NCBI GenBank assembly: GCA_020638855.1
Contig: JACKHT010000010.1
Location: 1-64,000 of the forward strand
Source: Planctomycetota bacterium
Lineage (GTDB): Bacteria > Planctomycetota > UBA1135 > GCA-002686595
Length of the DNA: 64,000 nucleotides
Reading direction: 5' to 3'
Below the pieces are notes generated by a model. It searched no databases. It had not been told where the DNA came from and saw nothing but the letters and a program-made list of their open reading frames with translations. Below, one piece after another: positions 27,776-36,409 of the stretch (position 1 is its first letter; each line of letters opens with the position of its first letter). The translations under genes were made by a program, and so were the position numbers.

Positions 27776-28777
27776 CTAAGCACCCAAGCGACGGTACAAC
27801 TCCAAGTGGGCCTCGGCTTCCTGCCGGGGTGTGGGATAACCCTTGGCTTTGCTCTTGGCCGCCCGCCCCAGCCGCAGCCTCAGGTCGGCATCCCGCTGCA
27901 ACCGGCACAAGGCACGCGCCAGCTGACCCGAGGTCTCGAACAAAAGGCCGTCGACTCCATCCTCCACCAAGCTCTCGTTGCCCGCGTTGCGGCGGGCCAC
28001 GATGGGCCGTCCCATGGTCTGGGCTTCCATGATGGCGTTGCTGATCCCCTCGCTCTCCGACGTGTTCAAGATCACATCGGACTCGGCGTAACAGGCCCCC
28101 ATGTACTCCGAGGCGATCGGTCCACACCAACGCGCATGGGAGAGGTGCTCCATACGATCGAGCAACTCGGAGGCATAGGCATCTTCTAGAATAGGGCCAG
28201 CCAAGGCCAACTCCCATTCGGGTTCATCGAGCGCGCGCAAGCGTTGGGCTTCCAGCGCCAAATGCGGCGCCTTCACCCGCCGCAATCCCGCCGGCAAGAA
28301 GGCCACGAACGCGTCCTCGGCGAGGCCATTCAAGGTGCGGAAGCGGTAGCGCTGCTTGCCGACGGCCACGCCTTGCCCAATCACTTCGCTCGCGGCCAGA
28401 GCAAGCCCGCTGAGCTCGCGCGCCCGCTGCAGTTGGTGTTCGTGCAAGGCGACCACGCCATCGGCAAGCGATAGGACTCGGACCACTTCCTGGCGGGTAT
28501 CCGGCTGAAGCAAATCCACGTTCACGTCGGTTCCGGTCAACGTCACCACCGCCGGGACTTGCCGCGCTTGGGCCCAACGCAAGGCCGTCGCTCCCCCGCG
28601 CAGAGCGTGGAATCCATGCACCACCTCAAAGCGCGTGTCCGGGGGCTCTGGATCGTGGGCTAGGTGCACGCTCACCTGGTGCCCCAACGCCTGCATCTCT
28701 CCCACCAGGCGCCGAATGGCCGAGGCATTGCCCCCCGGGACATCCAGATGGGTGGGCGAAACGAGGGCGATCTCCAT
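27776..28777 (-). CDS. Glycosyltransferase, GT4/GT1-like
   Basis: 333 residues, shorter than its neighbours. N-terminus 'MEIALVSPTHLDVPGGNASA', then 'VPAVVTLTGTDVNVDLL' and the C-domain 'SESEGISNAIMEAQTMGRPIVARRNAGNESL', a clear donor-binding loop. The G-N-x-x-[AT] N-terminus and L-T-G-T-D motif recall the SenB selenosugar synthase and GLT1D1-type enzymes, from memory only. No senA- or senC-like gene lies nearby, so a polysaccharide role is the default. It is flanked by a 210-bp gap downstream and 46 bp upstream. Confidence 0.82.
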   Translation of the reverse strand: MEIALVSPTHLDVPGGNASAIRRLVGEMQALGHQVSVHLAHDPEPPDTRFEVVHGFHALRGGATALRWAQARQVPAVVTLTGTDVNVDLLQPDTRQEVVRVLSLADGVVALHEHQLQRARELSGLALAASEVIGQGVAVGKQRYRFRTLNGLAEDAFVAFLPAGLRRVKAPHLALEAQRLRALDEPEWELALAGPILEDAYASELLDRMEHLSHARWCGPIASEYMGACYAESDVILNTSESEGISNAIMEAQTMGRPIVARRNAGNESLVEDGVDGLLFETSGQLARALCRLQRDADLRLRLGRAAKSKAKGYPTPRQEAEAHLELYRRLGA

Positions 28778-28823
28778 GGTCCCAGTCTAGCTCGCAAGCC
28801 GCGCCGCCCCCGCAAGCCCGTCG

Positions 28824-29330
28824 CTAAAACAGGCTCAGGTGGTACAGGTTCAAAAGGGTGTAGGCCAACGCCGCAATCCACAACCCAAGCCGTGCCAACC
28901 AAAAGTTCTTGTGCTGCACCAGCACCAAGAGCGCCAAGGTGATCATCAACCCCTTGGCAGCCACAAATCCGAACCGTCCCGTGCGCAGCAATCCTTGGGC
29001 GAAGGGATTCAGTTCGATCCCACCCGATTGCAAATGCACCAGGGTGAAATAGCTATCCCCGGTGTTCATCAGCGCGACCCAGACCGCAATGCCGAGGATC
29101 CACAGGCTGTAACGATCGACGTAGGTGCCTTCGACTTCCCATTGCCGGCGCACGGTTCGGCGACGGCCCTTGCCGAACGTGTAGCGCGAGAAGCGGGGAG
29201 TCGGCTGGGAACGACGGTCGGTTCCGCGGGCCACCTGGGCCCCGGTGTGGGTGCTTGCGGAAACCTCCATGGGCGAACTGTGGCTATCGTCCCCCGGCGG
29301 CGGATCGCTGAATTCGGACTGGGAAGTCAC
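28824..29330 (-). CDS. DUF5658-like small membrane protein
   Basis: 168 residues from a GTG that overlaps the truD stop (GTGA). The first 70 residues are polar and basic. Three membrane helices follow (about 75-93, 115-135 and 145-163), with 'NTGDSYFTLVHLQSGGIELNPFAQGLL' between the first two. This D-x2-x-T ... G-x-x-E-x-N-P pattern is typical of DUF5658. Function is unknown. Last gene of the overlapping run GT4-GT4-truD-this. Confidence 0.72.
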   Translation of the reverse strand: MTSQSEFSDPPPGDDSHSSPMEVSASTHTGAQVARGTDRRSQPTPRFSRYTFGKGRRRTVRRQWEVEGTYVDRYSLWILGIAVWVALMNTGDSYFTLVHLQSGGIELNPFAQGLLRTGRFGFVAAKGLMITLALLVLVQHKNFWLARLGLWIAALAYTLLNLYHLSLF

Positions 29331-30592
29331 GGGTCGATGGTCTTTTGTGCGGTCCTTTGTGTCTCTGGGCGGGGCTCCAACAGGGGCGAACCGGAAAAAT
29401 CTTGGCTCAGCTGGGCCAGGAGAGCCGTGGCGTAGCTACCCGGCGGCAGTTGGAAGGTCAGCCAGCACCCTTCCGGAGTCCAGGTAGCACCCAGCTCCCC
29501 TACCTCGGCCCGCATCGGGCGCCGAGCACCTTGTAGGTCGCCGTGCGCCCCCCTTCCAAAGTCGCTTGCCTGGAATCCTGCCGCAGCCAGAACGCGCTGC
29601 TCGAGCTCGTGCGCAGCCCCGTGGGCCACCGACATGCTGCCTCCGAAGAGGGGTCCGAGCACGCGGGCACCGGGCGGCAATGGCTCGTTGGGGTCCTCCA
29701 CCCACGTGGTGTCGCGCTGTCCCGCAAAGCCGACGCAATCGCCTTCGATCGGCGCGGGCCACTGCGGAGCTTGCATGCGCTCTTCGAGCCAGAGGTCGAA
29801 CAAGGCGCTCTGCAAACTGTGTGCGTGCAAACGTCGCTCGGCCTTGGGGATGGTGCGCAGCAGCGAATCCACGTCGAGCGGGCGTCGCTCCATTTGCTTC
29901 GCGAGCGCCTGGGCTTCGCGCGGCAATTGCTGCCAGCCATGGGCCGCCTGGCGCCAAGCGCCCTTGTCTTCGCTGCCAAGCACAGCTTGCAGCTCCGCTT
30001 CGCGCTCATAAGGCCCCAGGTGGCGCGCACTCAGGTACAACCTCAAGTATTCTTGGTTGGACCCCAGACACAACGCCCGGCCCAGCGCCACATTGATCGC
30101 GCCATGGCCGTAGCGCTGCGCTCCGAAGTAGTTGGGCAGACCCTGGCCTGCAAGGATCCGAAGAGCGGCATCAAGGTCCTGGGCTCGCGCCGGATCCAAG
30201 CCTTCCAACAGCACCTCGAAGCGATTGCCCGCATGCCCGCCGCGGCGCAGCTTGGCCCGATCCCGGGCCCACTCGAGCACGCGTAGGTGGGTTGAGTGCA
30301 GTTCCGAGAGGCGTGCAGGATCCGCACCCTGCACCGAAATCCACTGGCGTGTGACCGCGTGCCGATCCTTCATGCCGCATACGCCAAAGGCCTGGGCGGG
30401 ACGACCGAGGGCGCGACCCAAGATGCGCACCGCACGATCGGTGGAAAGCGAATCCTTCTCCACCCACAGGTGCAGATGCTCGCCCTCGCCGGAGGGTGGC
30501 GCGGCGCGCAGCTCGGTCACCCGAAAGTGATCGGGCTGGGTCTTGATCGAAAAATCGAAGGGGGCGCCCAAGTTGGCAAGGATTCGAGTCAT
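29327..30592 (-). CDS. truD: tRNA pseudouridine(13) synthase TruD
   Basis: 421 residues from the ATG at 30592 (ATGA overlap with the upstream glycosyltransferase). The catalytic Asp is in 'GMKDRHAVTRQ' (Asp76), the TruD signature. 'NRFEVLLEG', 'GLPNYFGAQRYGHG' and 'SALFDLWLEERM' are the other conserved blocks. It isomerises U13 of tRNA(Glu) in E. coli. Longer than the E. coli enzyme (about 350) by a C-terminal portion and an insert. It is unexpected inside a polysaccharide cluster, with 4-bp overlaps on both sides. Confidence 0.92.
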   Translation of the reverse strand: MTRILANLGAPFDFSIKTQPDHFRVTELRAAPPSGEGEHLHLWVEKDSLSTDRAVRILGRALGRPAQAFGVCGMKDRHAVTRQWISVQGADPARLSELHSTHLRVLEWARDRAKLRRGGHAGNRFEVLLEGLDPARAQDLDAALRILAGQGLPNYFGAQRYGHGAINVALGRALCLGSNQEYLRLYLSARHLGPYEREAELQAVLGSEDKGAWRQAAHGWQQLPREAQALAKQMERRPLDVDSLLRTIPKAERRLHAHSLQSALFDLWLEERMQAPQWPAPIEGDCVGFAGQRDTTWVEDPNEPLPPGARVLGPLFGGSMSVAHGAAHELEQRVLAAAGFQASDFGRGAHGDLQGARRPMRAEVGELGATWTPEGCWLTFQLPPGSYATALLAQLSQDFSGSPLLEPRPETQRTAQKTIDP

Positions 30593-31737
30593 GGGCGGGG
30601 GGGAATGAGCGAGCGGTACACTTCGAGGGTGCGGTCGACCATGGTGGGTAGACCGAATGCCGTGCGAACGCGGGCTTGGCCCGCTGCACCCATGCGGGCG
30701 CGTTGCTGCGGATTGCGCGACCATTCCACCATGGTCTCTGCCAAGGACTGGGGGTCGTCTACAGGCACGAGCTCTCCGGTTTCGCGCGGGAGGACCACTT
30801 CGGGGATGGCGGAGACATCGGTGGCCAAGATGGGCAAACCTGCGGCCATGGCTTCGAGGAAGACCAAGCCCAAACCCTCCCAGCGGCTCGGCATCACGAA
30901 GCCATCGCTGGCAGCGAGCAAGGCGGGCACATCGCGGCGTATGCCGGTCAGCACGCAGGATCCATCCTGCAGGAGCCCAGCCTCCGAAGCCCAACCGCGC
31001 ACCCGCGCCATGCCCTCACCGAAGGGGTCATCCCCCACGATCCAGAGCCGCAGGCGCCCCGCTTCCCCGCGCTGGGTCCAGGCGTCCACCGCTTGGCGCA
31101 AGGCCTGGAGCAACACATCGTGGGCCTTTTGCGGGGCTAGCCGCGCCACACAGATCCAAACCACATCTTCCGCCTGCCAGCCAAACTCCTGCAACAGTGC
31201 TGGCCGCAACCGACTGCGCTCCGCATGGGCCTGGGCAAATGGGGCCGGATCGATCCCGTAGTAGATGCAAACCATCGACTCGACCGGGAGCTTGCCCACC
31301 GTGTGCATGTAGCGACCGACGTGCTCGGAGAGCACGATGGTGCGCCGGGGCAGGCGACCGATGAGCCCGTGCAGGCGTGCCACCCAGGGCCGCTGGAGCG
31401 CGCGTTCGTCGTTGTGCTTGCCGCTGACCAGCACCGACCGCTTGCCCCAGATCGTCGCGGCCAGGGCTCCCAAGAAATCCGCACGCAAAAGATGCGTGTG
31501 GACCACATCGCACCAGCGCAGCGAGCGGCGCAGGTTCCAAAGGGCTAAGGGCGACTTGCCCACCAGGGTCACTTCTTGGGCACCGGCCGCAAGGAAGTCG
31601 GGCCGCAGGGTCCCCTTACCCAGCAAGTAGGCCACGCGCACCGCATGGCCGCGCTCCACTTGCCCACGCACCTGCGCGAGCAAATGCATCTCGGCGCCGC
31701 CCACGTCGGCGGTGGTGATCACGTGCAAGAGGTTCAC
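30589..31737 (-). CDS. Glycosyltransferase, GT4 family
   Basis: 382 residues from a GTG (GTGA overlap with the upstream gene). 'MNLLHVITTADVGGAEMHLL' is the classic GT4 start. The C-domain has 'VARLAPQKAHDVLLQALRQA' and 'PSRWEGLGLVFLEAMAAGLPILATDVSAIPEVV' with the full E-x7-E motif. Its 3' end overlaps truD. Confidence 0.9.
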   Translation of the reverse strand: MNLLHVITTADVGGAEMHLLAQVRGQVERGHAVRVAYLLGKGTLRPDFLAAGAQEVTLVGKSPLALWNLRRSLRWCDVVHTHLLRADFLGALAATIWGKRSVLVSGKHNDERALQRPWVARLHGLIGRLPRRTIVLSEHVGRYMHTVGKLPVESMVCIYYGIDPAPFAQAHAERSRLRPALLQEFGWQAEDVVWICVARLAPQKAHDVLLQALRQAVDAWTQRGEAGRLRLWIVGDDPFGEGMARVRGWASEAGLLQDGSCVLTGIRRDVPALLAASDGFVMPSRWEGLGLVFLEAMAAGLPILATDVSAIPEVVLPRETGELVPVDDPQSLAETMVEWSRNPQQRARMGAAGQARVRTAFGLPTMVDRTLEVYRSLIPPRP

Positions 31738-32864
31738 AAGAGCTCAGAGTACACCGCCAAGGTGCCTTGAACCATGCTGGCGAGGGTGTAGCGCTCCGAG
31801 ACCTCGGCTTGGGCCTTGAGCCCCATGCGCCTCGCGTCCTCCTGGCTCTGGGCCGCGAGCCTACGCCAAGCCGTGCGCAGGGCCTCGACTCCAATGGACT
31901 TGCAGAGGAAGCCCGTTTCCCCGTCGCGAACCAAATCCCGCGCCCCATCGACGGGATGGGCCAAGACGACGCGCCCGCTGGCCATCGCCTCCAGCACAAC
32001 GTAGGGCATGCCCTCCCAGCGCGAAGGCAAGATCAACCCATCGACCGCCGCCAGAATGCCCGGAACATCGTTGCGAGCCCCGCTGAAATGCACGCGCTCG
32101 CGCAACCCAAGCCGTTCGGCCAGGGTCAAGTACTCACTGGGATCCCCCGGTCCCACGCACAACAATTGCCAACCGGCCAGCTCGGGATCGTCGAGCGCTT
32201 GGATGGCCAAATCGTGCCCCTTGGCCGCATACACCAACCCGACCAGCGCCAGGGTGCGAAGCCCCGGCTGCAATCCCAAACCCGCCAGCTCGGTGGGCGT
32301 CGCCGTTTGGAAAGGGCGCGGGTCGATGCCATTGCACACCACGCGGACTTTCGCTGGATCCACCACCCCCGAGCGGCGCAGGGTGTCGCCTTCGCTGGGA
32401 CTCACGGCAATCATCCGGGCGGTATGCGCCGCTAGGCCACGCTCGATCCGCCGAAAGAGCGCGCGTTTGGGCGGGGAAAACAACTCGGCAAACAGGAAGG
32501 ACATGGTGTGCGGGGTGTGCACCCGTTGCCCGATGCCCGTCCGTCGGCTGGCTCGCCGCGCCAAGACCCCGGCCTTGGAGCTGTGGCTGTGGACGATCTG
32601 GGGCTGCCAGCGGCGCAGGAACTCGCACAGATGCTGGTAGTGCTTCCAGTCGACCAAGGGGCGGATCTCGCGCACCATGTCCAAGCGTTCGACGACCACC
32701 CCCGCCTGGGCCAAGCGTTCCAGATCCCCGGCCATCCCAAGGTCGCGCACCACAGCCGCGACCACGGCCACCTCATGGCCCGCTTCCTGTTGGCCCAGTG
32801 CGAGATCCACCAGGTGGCGCCGCGTGCCACCGATGGTGCATTCCATGACGTGCAGGATTCGCAA
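31734..32864 (-). CDS. Glycosyltransferase, GT4 family
   Basis: 376 residues from a TTG start (RILHVMECTIGGTRRHL...); no better in-frame start is present. 'IVHSHSSKAGVLARRASRRTG' and 'PSRWEGMPYVVLEAMASGRVVLAHPVDGARDLV' are GT4 motifs of the acceptor and donor domains. First gene of the run that continues into truD. It starts 18 bases after the polyprenyl-phosphate transferase gene. Confidence 0.88.
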   Translation of the reverse strand: MRILHVMECTIGGTRRHLVDLALGQQEAGHEVAVVAAVVRDLGMAGDLERLAQAGVVVERLDMVREIRPLVDWKHYQHLCEFLRRWQPQIVHSHSSKAGVLARRASRRTGIGQRVHTPHTMSFLFAELFSPPKRALFRRIERGLAAHTARMIAVSPSEGDTLRRSGVVDPAKVRVVCNGIDPRPFQTATPTELAGLGLQPGLRTLALVGLVYAAKGHDLAIQALDDPELAGWQLLCVGPGDPSEYLTLAERLGLRERVHFSGARNDVPGILAAVDGLILPSRWEGMPYVVLEAMASGRVVLAHPVDGARDLVRDGETGFLCKSIGVEALRTAWRRLAAQSQEDARRMGLKAQAEVSERYTLASMVQGTLAVYSELL

Positions 32865-32882
32865 TCGAACGCCCCAGCCGGG

Positions 32883-34439
32883 TCAGTACGCCCCGGTTCC
32901 CCGAACCACCGCGATGACCGTCAAGACCATGATCACGATATCGAGCAGGATCGACTGGTTCTCGATGTAGTAGATGTCGTAGTCCAGGTTGTCGTGGATG
33001 GCGAATTGGCGGGCGTAGGAAATCTGCCACAGTCCGGTGATGCCGGGCTTGACGAGCAAGCGCTCGCGGTGGCGGCGATCGTAACGCTCGACGATGAAGG
33101 TCATTTCTGGGCGAGGTCCCACGAGGCTCATGTCCCCCATGAACACGTTCCAGAAGTTGGGCAGCTCATCCAAGCTGTAGCGCCGCAGCAACCGGCCGAA
33201 GCGGGTCACGCGCGGATCGGAATCGTGGCTGGGCGCCACCTCGTCGCGGCAGTCGTCCACAAACATGGTGCGGAACTTCGCGATACGGAAGGGCGCGCCA
33301 CCGCGCCCGACCCGGGTTTGCCAGAACAGGATGGGCCCCTTGGAGTCCAGCTTGATGCCCAGGGCCAGCAGGCCGAACACGGGCAAGCCCAGCAGCATGA
33401 CCACCCCCGAGATCAACACATCGATCACGCGCTTGAACAGGCGATAGGACCACGGAACAACCATCCGCGAGCGGGTGATGATCGGCGTGGCATCGAGGTT
33501 GGTGACTTGCACACGCCCGGTGTCGAACAACCGGTAGAAACGCGGTACCAGCGAATACTCGACACCGATCGCTTCGAGGTGTTCTACCAAACCTTCCATC
33601 TTCTCCGGCGGGTCCTCGGGGCGGGCGATGATCACCTCGCCCACACGATACTTCTCGATCAGGCTGACCAAATCCGCAGGCGTGCCGAGAATCCGCGAGC
33701 GCCCCACCTGGGCTCCGACCCGATCGGGGTCTTCGTCGACGAAACCCACCAGGTTCAGCCCCAGGGTGGGCATCAACAGGAATTTGCGCTGCAGGCTGCG
33801 GCCCGTGGAACCGGCACCGATGATCAAGAGGTTGCGGTGACCGATGCCACGGCGGTGGCAAGCCTGAATCCAGCGAAAGGACACAAAGCGCCCGATCATC
33901 ATGAACACAAAGATGAACGTGAACGCAAGCAGCAGGGTGACGCGCGAAATCTGGCTCGGGTTGACGTGCAGCGCGATGCGGGTGTGCAGCTGAACCAGAA
34001 CGCTGAACGGCCCATCGGCTTCGATCGTGGTCGGGCGCAGGAAGACCAAGAGGATCGAAATCACGAGGAACGCCGCGACCGTGGACTTGGTCACGCCGTA
34101 GAACTCTTTGACGTTGAGCAGGCTCTTGATCGGGTTGTACAGCCCGAAGTAGTGGAAGCACAAAAGGCACACGGCCGCCGTCAACGAGAAGACTTCGAAG
34201 TAGTAATCGAGGGGCGTCCGGAAGAGGATCGGTGCAAAGTGCTCACGCACAGCCCATGCCAAGAGGCAAGCCACCACGACCAAACTCAGGTCCACCAGAA
34301 CCTGGGCACACATCGCCACCCCGGCGAAGTTGCGCCGCAAGAAGCCGCCTTGCCGCGAGGGGCGCAGGGCCTTGGCTTGGGCTTCTTTTTCCGTCATCGT
34401 TTGTGATGTCGGAAATTCCGAGGCTGAGGGGTGAGCCAT
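32883..34439 (-). CDS. Polyprenyl-phosphate sugar phosphotransferase (WcaJ/WbaP type, initiating glycosyltransferase)
   Basis: 518 residues; ATG at 34397 is an alternative start. Four or five N-terminal membrane helices (about residues 40-170) precede a CoA_binding_3/Rossmann region with 'NLLIIGAGSTGRSLQRKFL' (about 205-330). The C-terminal catalytic domain (about 335-518) has 'KRVIDVLISGVVMLL', 'QTRVGRGGAPFRIAKFRTM', 'SLDELPNFWNVFMGDMSLVGPRPE' and 'KPGITGLWQI', the family signature. It transfers a sugar-1-phosphate from an NDP-sugar to undecaprenyl phosphate, starting the repeat unit of an exopolysaccharide or O-antigen. It heads the main glycosyltransferase run and is the strongest evidence that this is a lipid-carrier pathway. 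Confidence 0.93.
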   Translation of the reverse strand: MAHPSASEFPTSQTMTEKEAQAKALRPSRQGGFLRRNFAGVAMCAQVLVDLSLVVVACLLAWAVREHFAPILFRTPLDYYFEVFSLTAAVCLLCFHYFGLYNPIKSLLNVKEFYGVTKSTVAAFLVISILLVFLRPTTIEADGPFSVLVQLHTRIALHVNPSQISRVTLLLAFTFIFVFMMIGRFVSFRWIQACHRRGIGHRNLLIIGAGSTGRSLQRKFLLMPTLGLNLVGFVDEDPDRVGAQVGRSRILGTPADLVSLIEKYRVGEVIIARPEDPPEKMEGLVEHLEAIGVEYSLVPRFYRLFDTGRVQVTNLDATPIITRSRMVVPWSYRLFKRVIDVLISGVVMLLGLPVFGLLALGIKLDSKGPILFWQTRVGRGGAPFRIAKFRTMFVDDCRDEVAPSHDSDPRVTRFGRLLRRYSLDELPNFWNVFMGDMSLVGPRPEMTFIVERYDRRHRERLLVKPGITGLWQISYARQFAIHDNLDYDIYYIENQSILLDIVIMVLTVIAVVRGTGAY

Positions 34440-34448
34440 ACCGGAATG

Positions 34449-35162
34449 CTACCCGGAAAAACGACCAGAACCATCGAGGAAGGAAAATGCATCCGCCCCG
34501 AGCCACTGTCCCGATTCCGAGCAAAACGCCAACAACGTGCGCGCCGCCGCCCCACCCAAATCCCCGAAGTGCCGGCCGAATTCGCGGCGTGCTCCCAATC
34601 CCGCCCGGTCGGTGACCACTTTGAGCGCCGCGAAGGGCCGCCCCGCCCGGGCGCAAACCGCGGCGCAGGCCGCGGCCTCCATGTCCGCCAGCAGCGTGCC
34701 GGAGTAAGCCATGCGCAGGCGACGGCGGCTCGTCCAGTCCATCACCGGCCGGTCCGAGCTCAAAATGAGACCCTCGCGGCCCCCTGCGTGATCCAGCCAA
34801 GTCGTCCGCCAGGGGCCGTGGGTGGGGTTGTGGCGTCCCTCCCGCACTGCGAGATCGGCCTGGATGCACTCGCTGGCGTGGACCAAGTCCCCCACGGCCA
34901 GGTCCTTGGAGACGCCCCCACCCGTACCCACCAACAGGACCCCGCTGGCCCCCGCCGTCAGGAGGGCCGCCGTCCCATGGGCGGCCGCCACCTTGCCCAC
35001 CCCCGTCACGACCAACCAAGGCCCCCCGCCGGGCAGCCGCCAAAGCTCGCAGCCCAGGACGGACTCTTGACGCTCCGCCCGGGCCAGAAGCGGTGCGAGC
35101 TCAGGCTCGAGCGCCGCCAGGATTCCCAGGCTAGGGGGATCGTCTTGGGAATGGGGCAGCAT
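34449..35162 (-). CDS. Nucleoside phosphorylase/nucleosidase family protein (MTA/SAH nucleosidase-like)
   Basis: 237 residues from the ATG at 35162. The PNP_UDP_1 fold is shown by 'VVTGVGKVAAAHGTAALL', 'VLLVGTGGGVSKDLAVGDLV', the base-binding 'ADMEAAACAAVCARAG' (usual V-E-M-E-A-A) and 'VVTDRAG' with the catalytic Asp. It could hydrolyse methylthioadenosine, S-adenosylhomocysteine or futalosine; sequence alone does not decide. Nine bases separate it from the polyprenyl-phosphate transferase, so it may be co-transcribed. Radical SAM proteins in the window would produce 5'-deoxyadenosine, a substrate of such nucleosidases (inference). Confidence 0.8.
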   Translation of the reverse strand: MLPHSQDDPPSLGILAALEPELAPLLARAERQESVLGCELWRLPGGGPWLVVTGVGKVAAAHGTAALLTAGASGVLLVGTGGGVSKDLAVGDLVHASECIQADLAVREGRHNPTHGPWRTTWLDHAGGREGLILSSDRPVMDWTSRRRLRMAYSGTLLADMEAAACAAVCARAGRPFAALKVVTDRAGLGARREFGRHFGDLGGAAARTLLAFCSESGQWLGADAFSFLDGSGRFSG

Positions 35163-35256
35163 GGGAGGAGGGTTCTCGGAGGACCCGCAAGGGCTTGGTC
35201 GCAATCGCTCCCGTGCAGGGTATCCTTTTCGGCCCGTTGCACCCCCAACGCCCACC

Positions 35257-36237
35257 ATGAGAATTGCGATCACTGGAGCCACCGGATTCATCGGTCGGTA
35301 CCTCGTCCGCCGCCTGTTGTCGGACGGAGAGACCGTGCGGGTTCTGTGCCGCCCGGGCAGGCAAGACGCGTTGCCGGTAGCGCCCGACGCGGCGGGCCTC
35401 GAAGTCCACGTTGGAGACCTCACCGACCCGCAGTCGCTGGAGGGTTTTCTGACCGATGTGGACTACATGGTGCACCTCGCCAGCGCCCACGACCATTTCG
35501 AGGAAAGCCACATGCAAGCGGTCAATGTGGTCGGAACCGAGAACCTGGTGGCGGAAGCCCGTCGCAATGCCCCGCCGCACTTCATGTTGGTGGTCGTCTC
35601 CTCGGCGGTGATCGGCGTTCCGGTCTACAGCTACTACCGCGACTCCAAGCGGGTGCAAGAGAAGATCGTGCGGGGCTCGGGCATCAAATGGGCCTCGTTC
35701 CGGCCGACGCTGGTGTACGGTCGCGAAGATTTCCGACACACCGCGCCGCTGTTGCGCAAGTGTGGCGCCCAAACCGGGAACTATTGGATCTACCACGAGG
35801 GCGTTTCCAAGATCAACCCGGTGCACATCGAGGACGTAGTCGACGCCATCGTGCGTTTCTTCACCTACGAAAAGGCGCACGAGGATTTCCGCGTCTTCGA
35901 GATTGCCGGCCCCGAAGGGATTCCGTTCAACGATTTCATCGACTTGACGATTCGCGCAACTGGCGGAAAGGTCAAGCGACGCAACATCCCCCGCCGTTGG
36001 GTCCAACGGGCGTTGTTCGTCAAAGGTTTGTTCCGCGACGTGACCAAAGAACGGCGCGGTGCGGGCTATTTCTCATTGCATCACGACCACGACATCACCC
36101 CAGCGCGCGAAGAACTTGGGTGGAATCCGCGGCCCTTCTCCGAGGGCATCGTCGAAGTGGCCCAAGGGGATTGGTGGCGCCAGGAAACCCCCTCGACCGG
36201 CCAAGCCAAGAGCTTCGGCTCGGGCGGCGTTGGTTAG
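35257..36237 (+). CDS. NAD-dependent epimerase/dehydratase family protein
   Basis: 326 residues from the ATG at 35257, which begins with the Rossmann motif 'MRIAITGATGFIGRYLVRRLL'. Atypical or extended SDR: 'VVVSSAVIG' gives the Ser and 'YYRDSKRVQEKIV' the Tyr-x3-Lys. 'SFRPTLVYGREDF' and 'INPVHIEDVVDAIVRFF' are also family traits. It could act on NDP-sugars, sterol-like or lipid substrates. Divergent from the nucleosidase across 94 bp. Ends with a low-complexity Gly/Ser tail. Confidence 0.85.
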   Translation: MRIAITGATGFIGRYLVRRLLSDGETVRVLCRPGRQDALPVAPDAAGLEVHVGDLTDPQSLEGFLTDVDYMVHLASAHDHFEESHMQAVNVVGTENLVAEARRNAPPHFMLVVVSSAVIGVPVYSYYRDSKRVQEKIVRGSGIKWASFRPTLVYGREDFRHTAPLLRKCGAQTGNYWIYHEGVSKINPVHIEDVVDAIVRFFTYEKAHEDFRVFEIAGPEGIPFNDFIDLTIRATGGKVKRRNIPRRWVQRALFVKGLFRDVTKERRGAGYFSLHHDHDITPAREELGWNPRPFSEGIVEVAQGDWWRQETPSTGQAKSFGSGGVG

Positions 36238-36284
36238 CGCGCCCCCGCCTCTCCCCCCCATTCCTGCGTCTCGCAAGGGGACTT

Positions 36285-36386
36285 CGAGTACCTAAGTGAG
36301 CATCTCTCCCAGGTACTCGCTCCCAGGGGCATGACCCTGGGATACGGTTGCCCAGCGAGCACCCATTCCGAGCCCCATTGGGGCTC
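36285..36386 (+). promoter_or_regulatory. Three consecutive stem-loops upstream of the DUF11 lipoprotein
   Basis: Perfect stems: CGAGTACCT/AGGTACTCG (36285-36293 with 36311-36319, 17-base loop), TCCCAGGG/CCCTGGGA (36321-36328 with 36335-36342) and GAGCCCC/GGGGCTC (36370-36376 with 36380-36386). No T-run follows any of them. They fill much of the 172-bp gap before the ATG at 36410. A structured 5' leader is likely; the ligand or role is not known. Confidence 0.5.
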
Positions 36387-36409
36387 CCAAACCCTGACTG
36401 CACTGCCCG

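Noticed and set aside
31734..32864. Considered a frameshifted or 5'-truncated glycosyltransferase because of its TTG start
   Set aside because: The N-terminal GT4 motif begins directly at the TTG and the length is normal, so a TTG start is simpler.
32508..34406. 632-codon plus-strand ORF opposite the polyprenyl-phosphate transferase
   Set aside because: The minus strand carries an unmistakable transferase; the plus frame is Asp/His/Gln-rich without family features.
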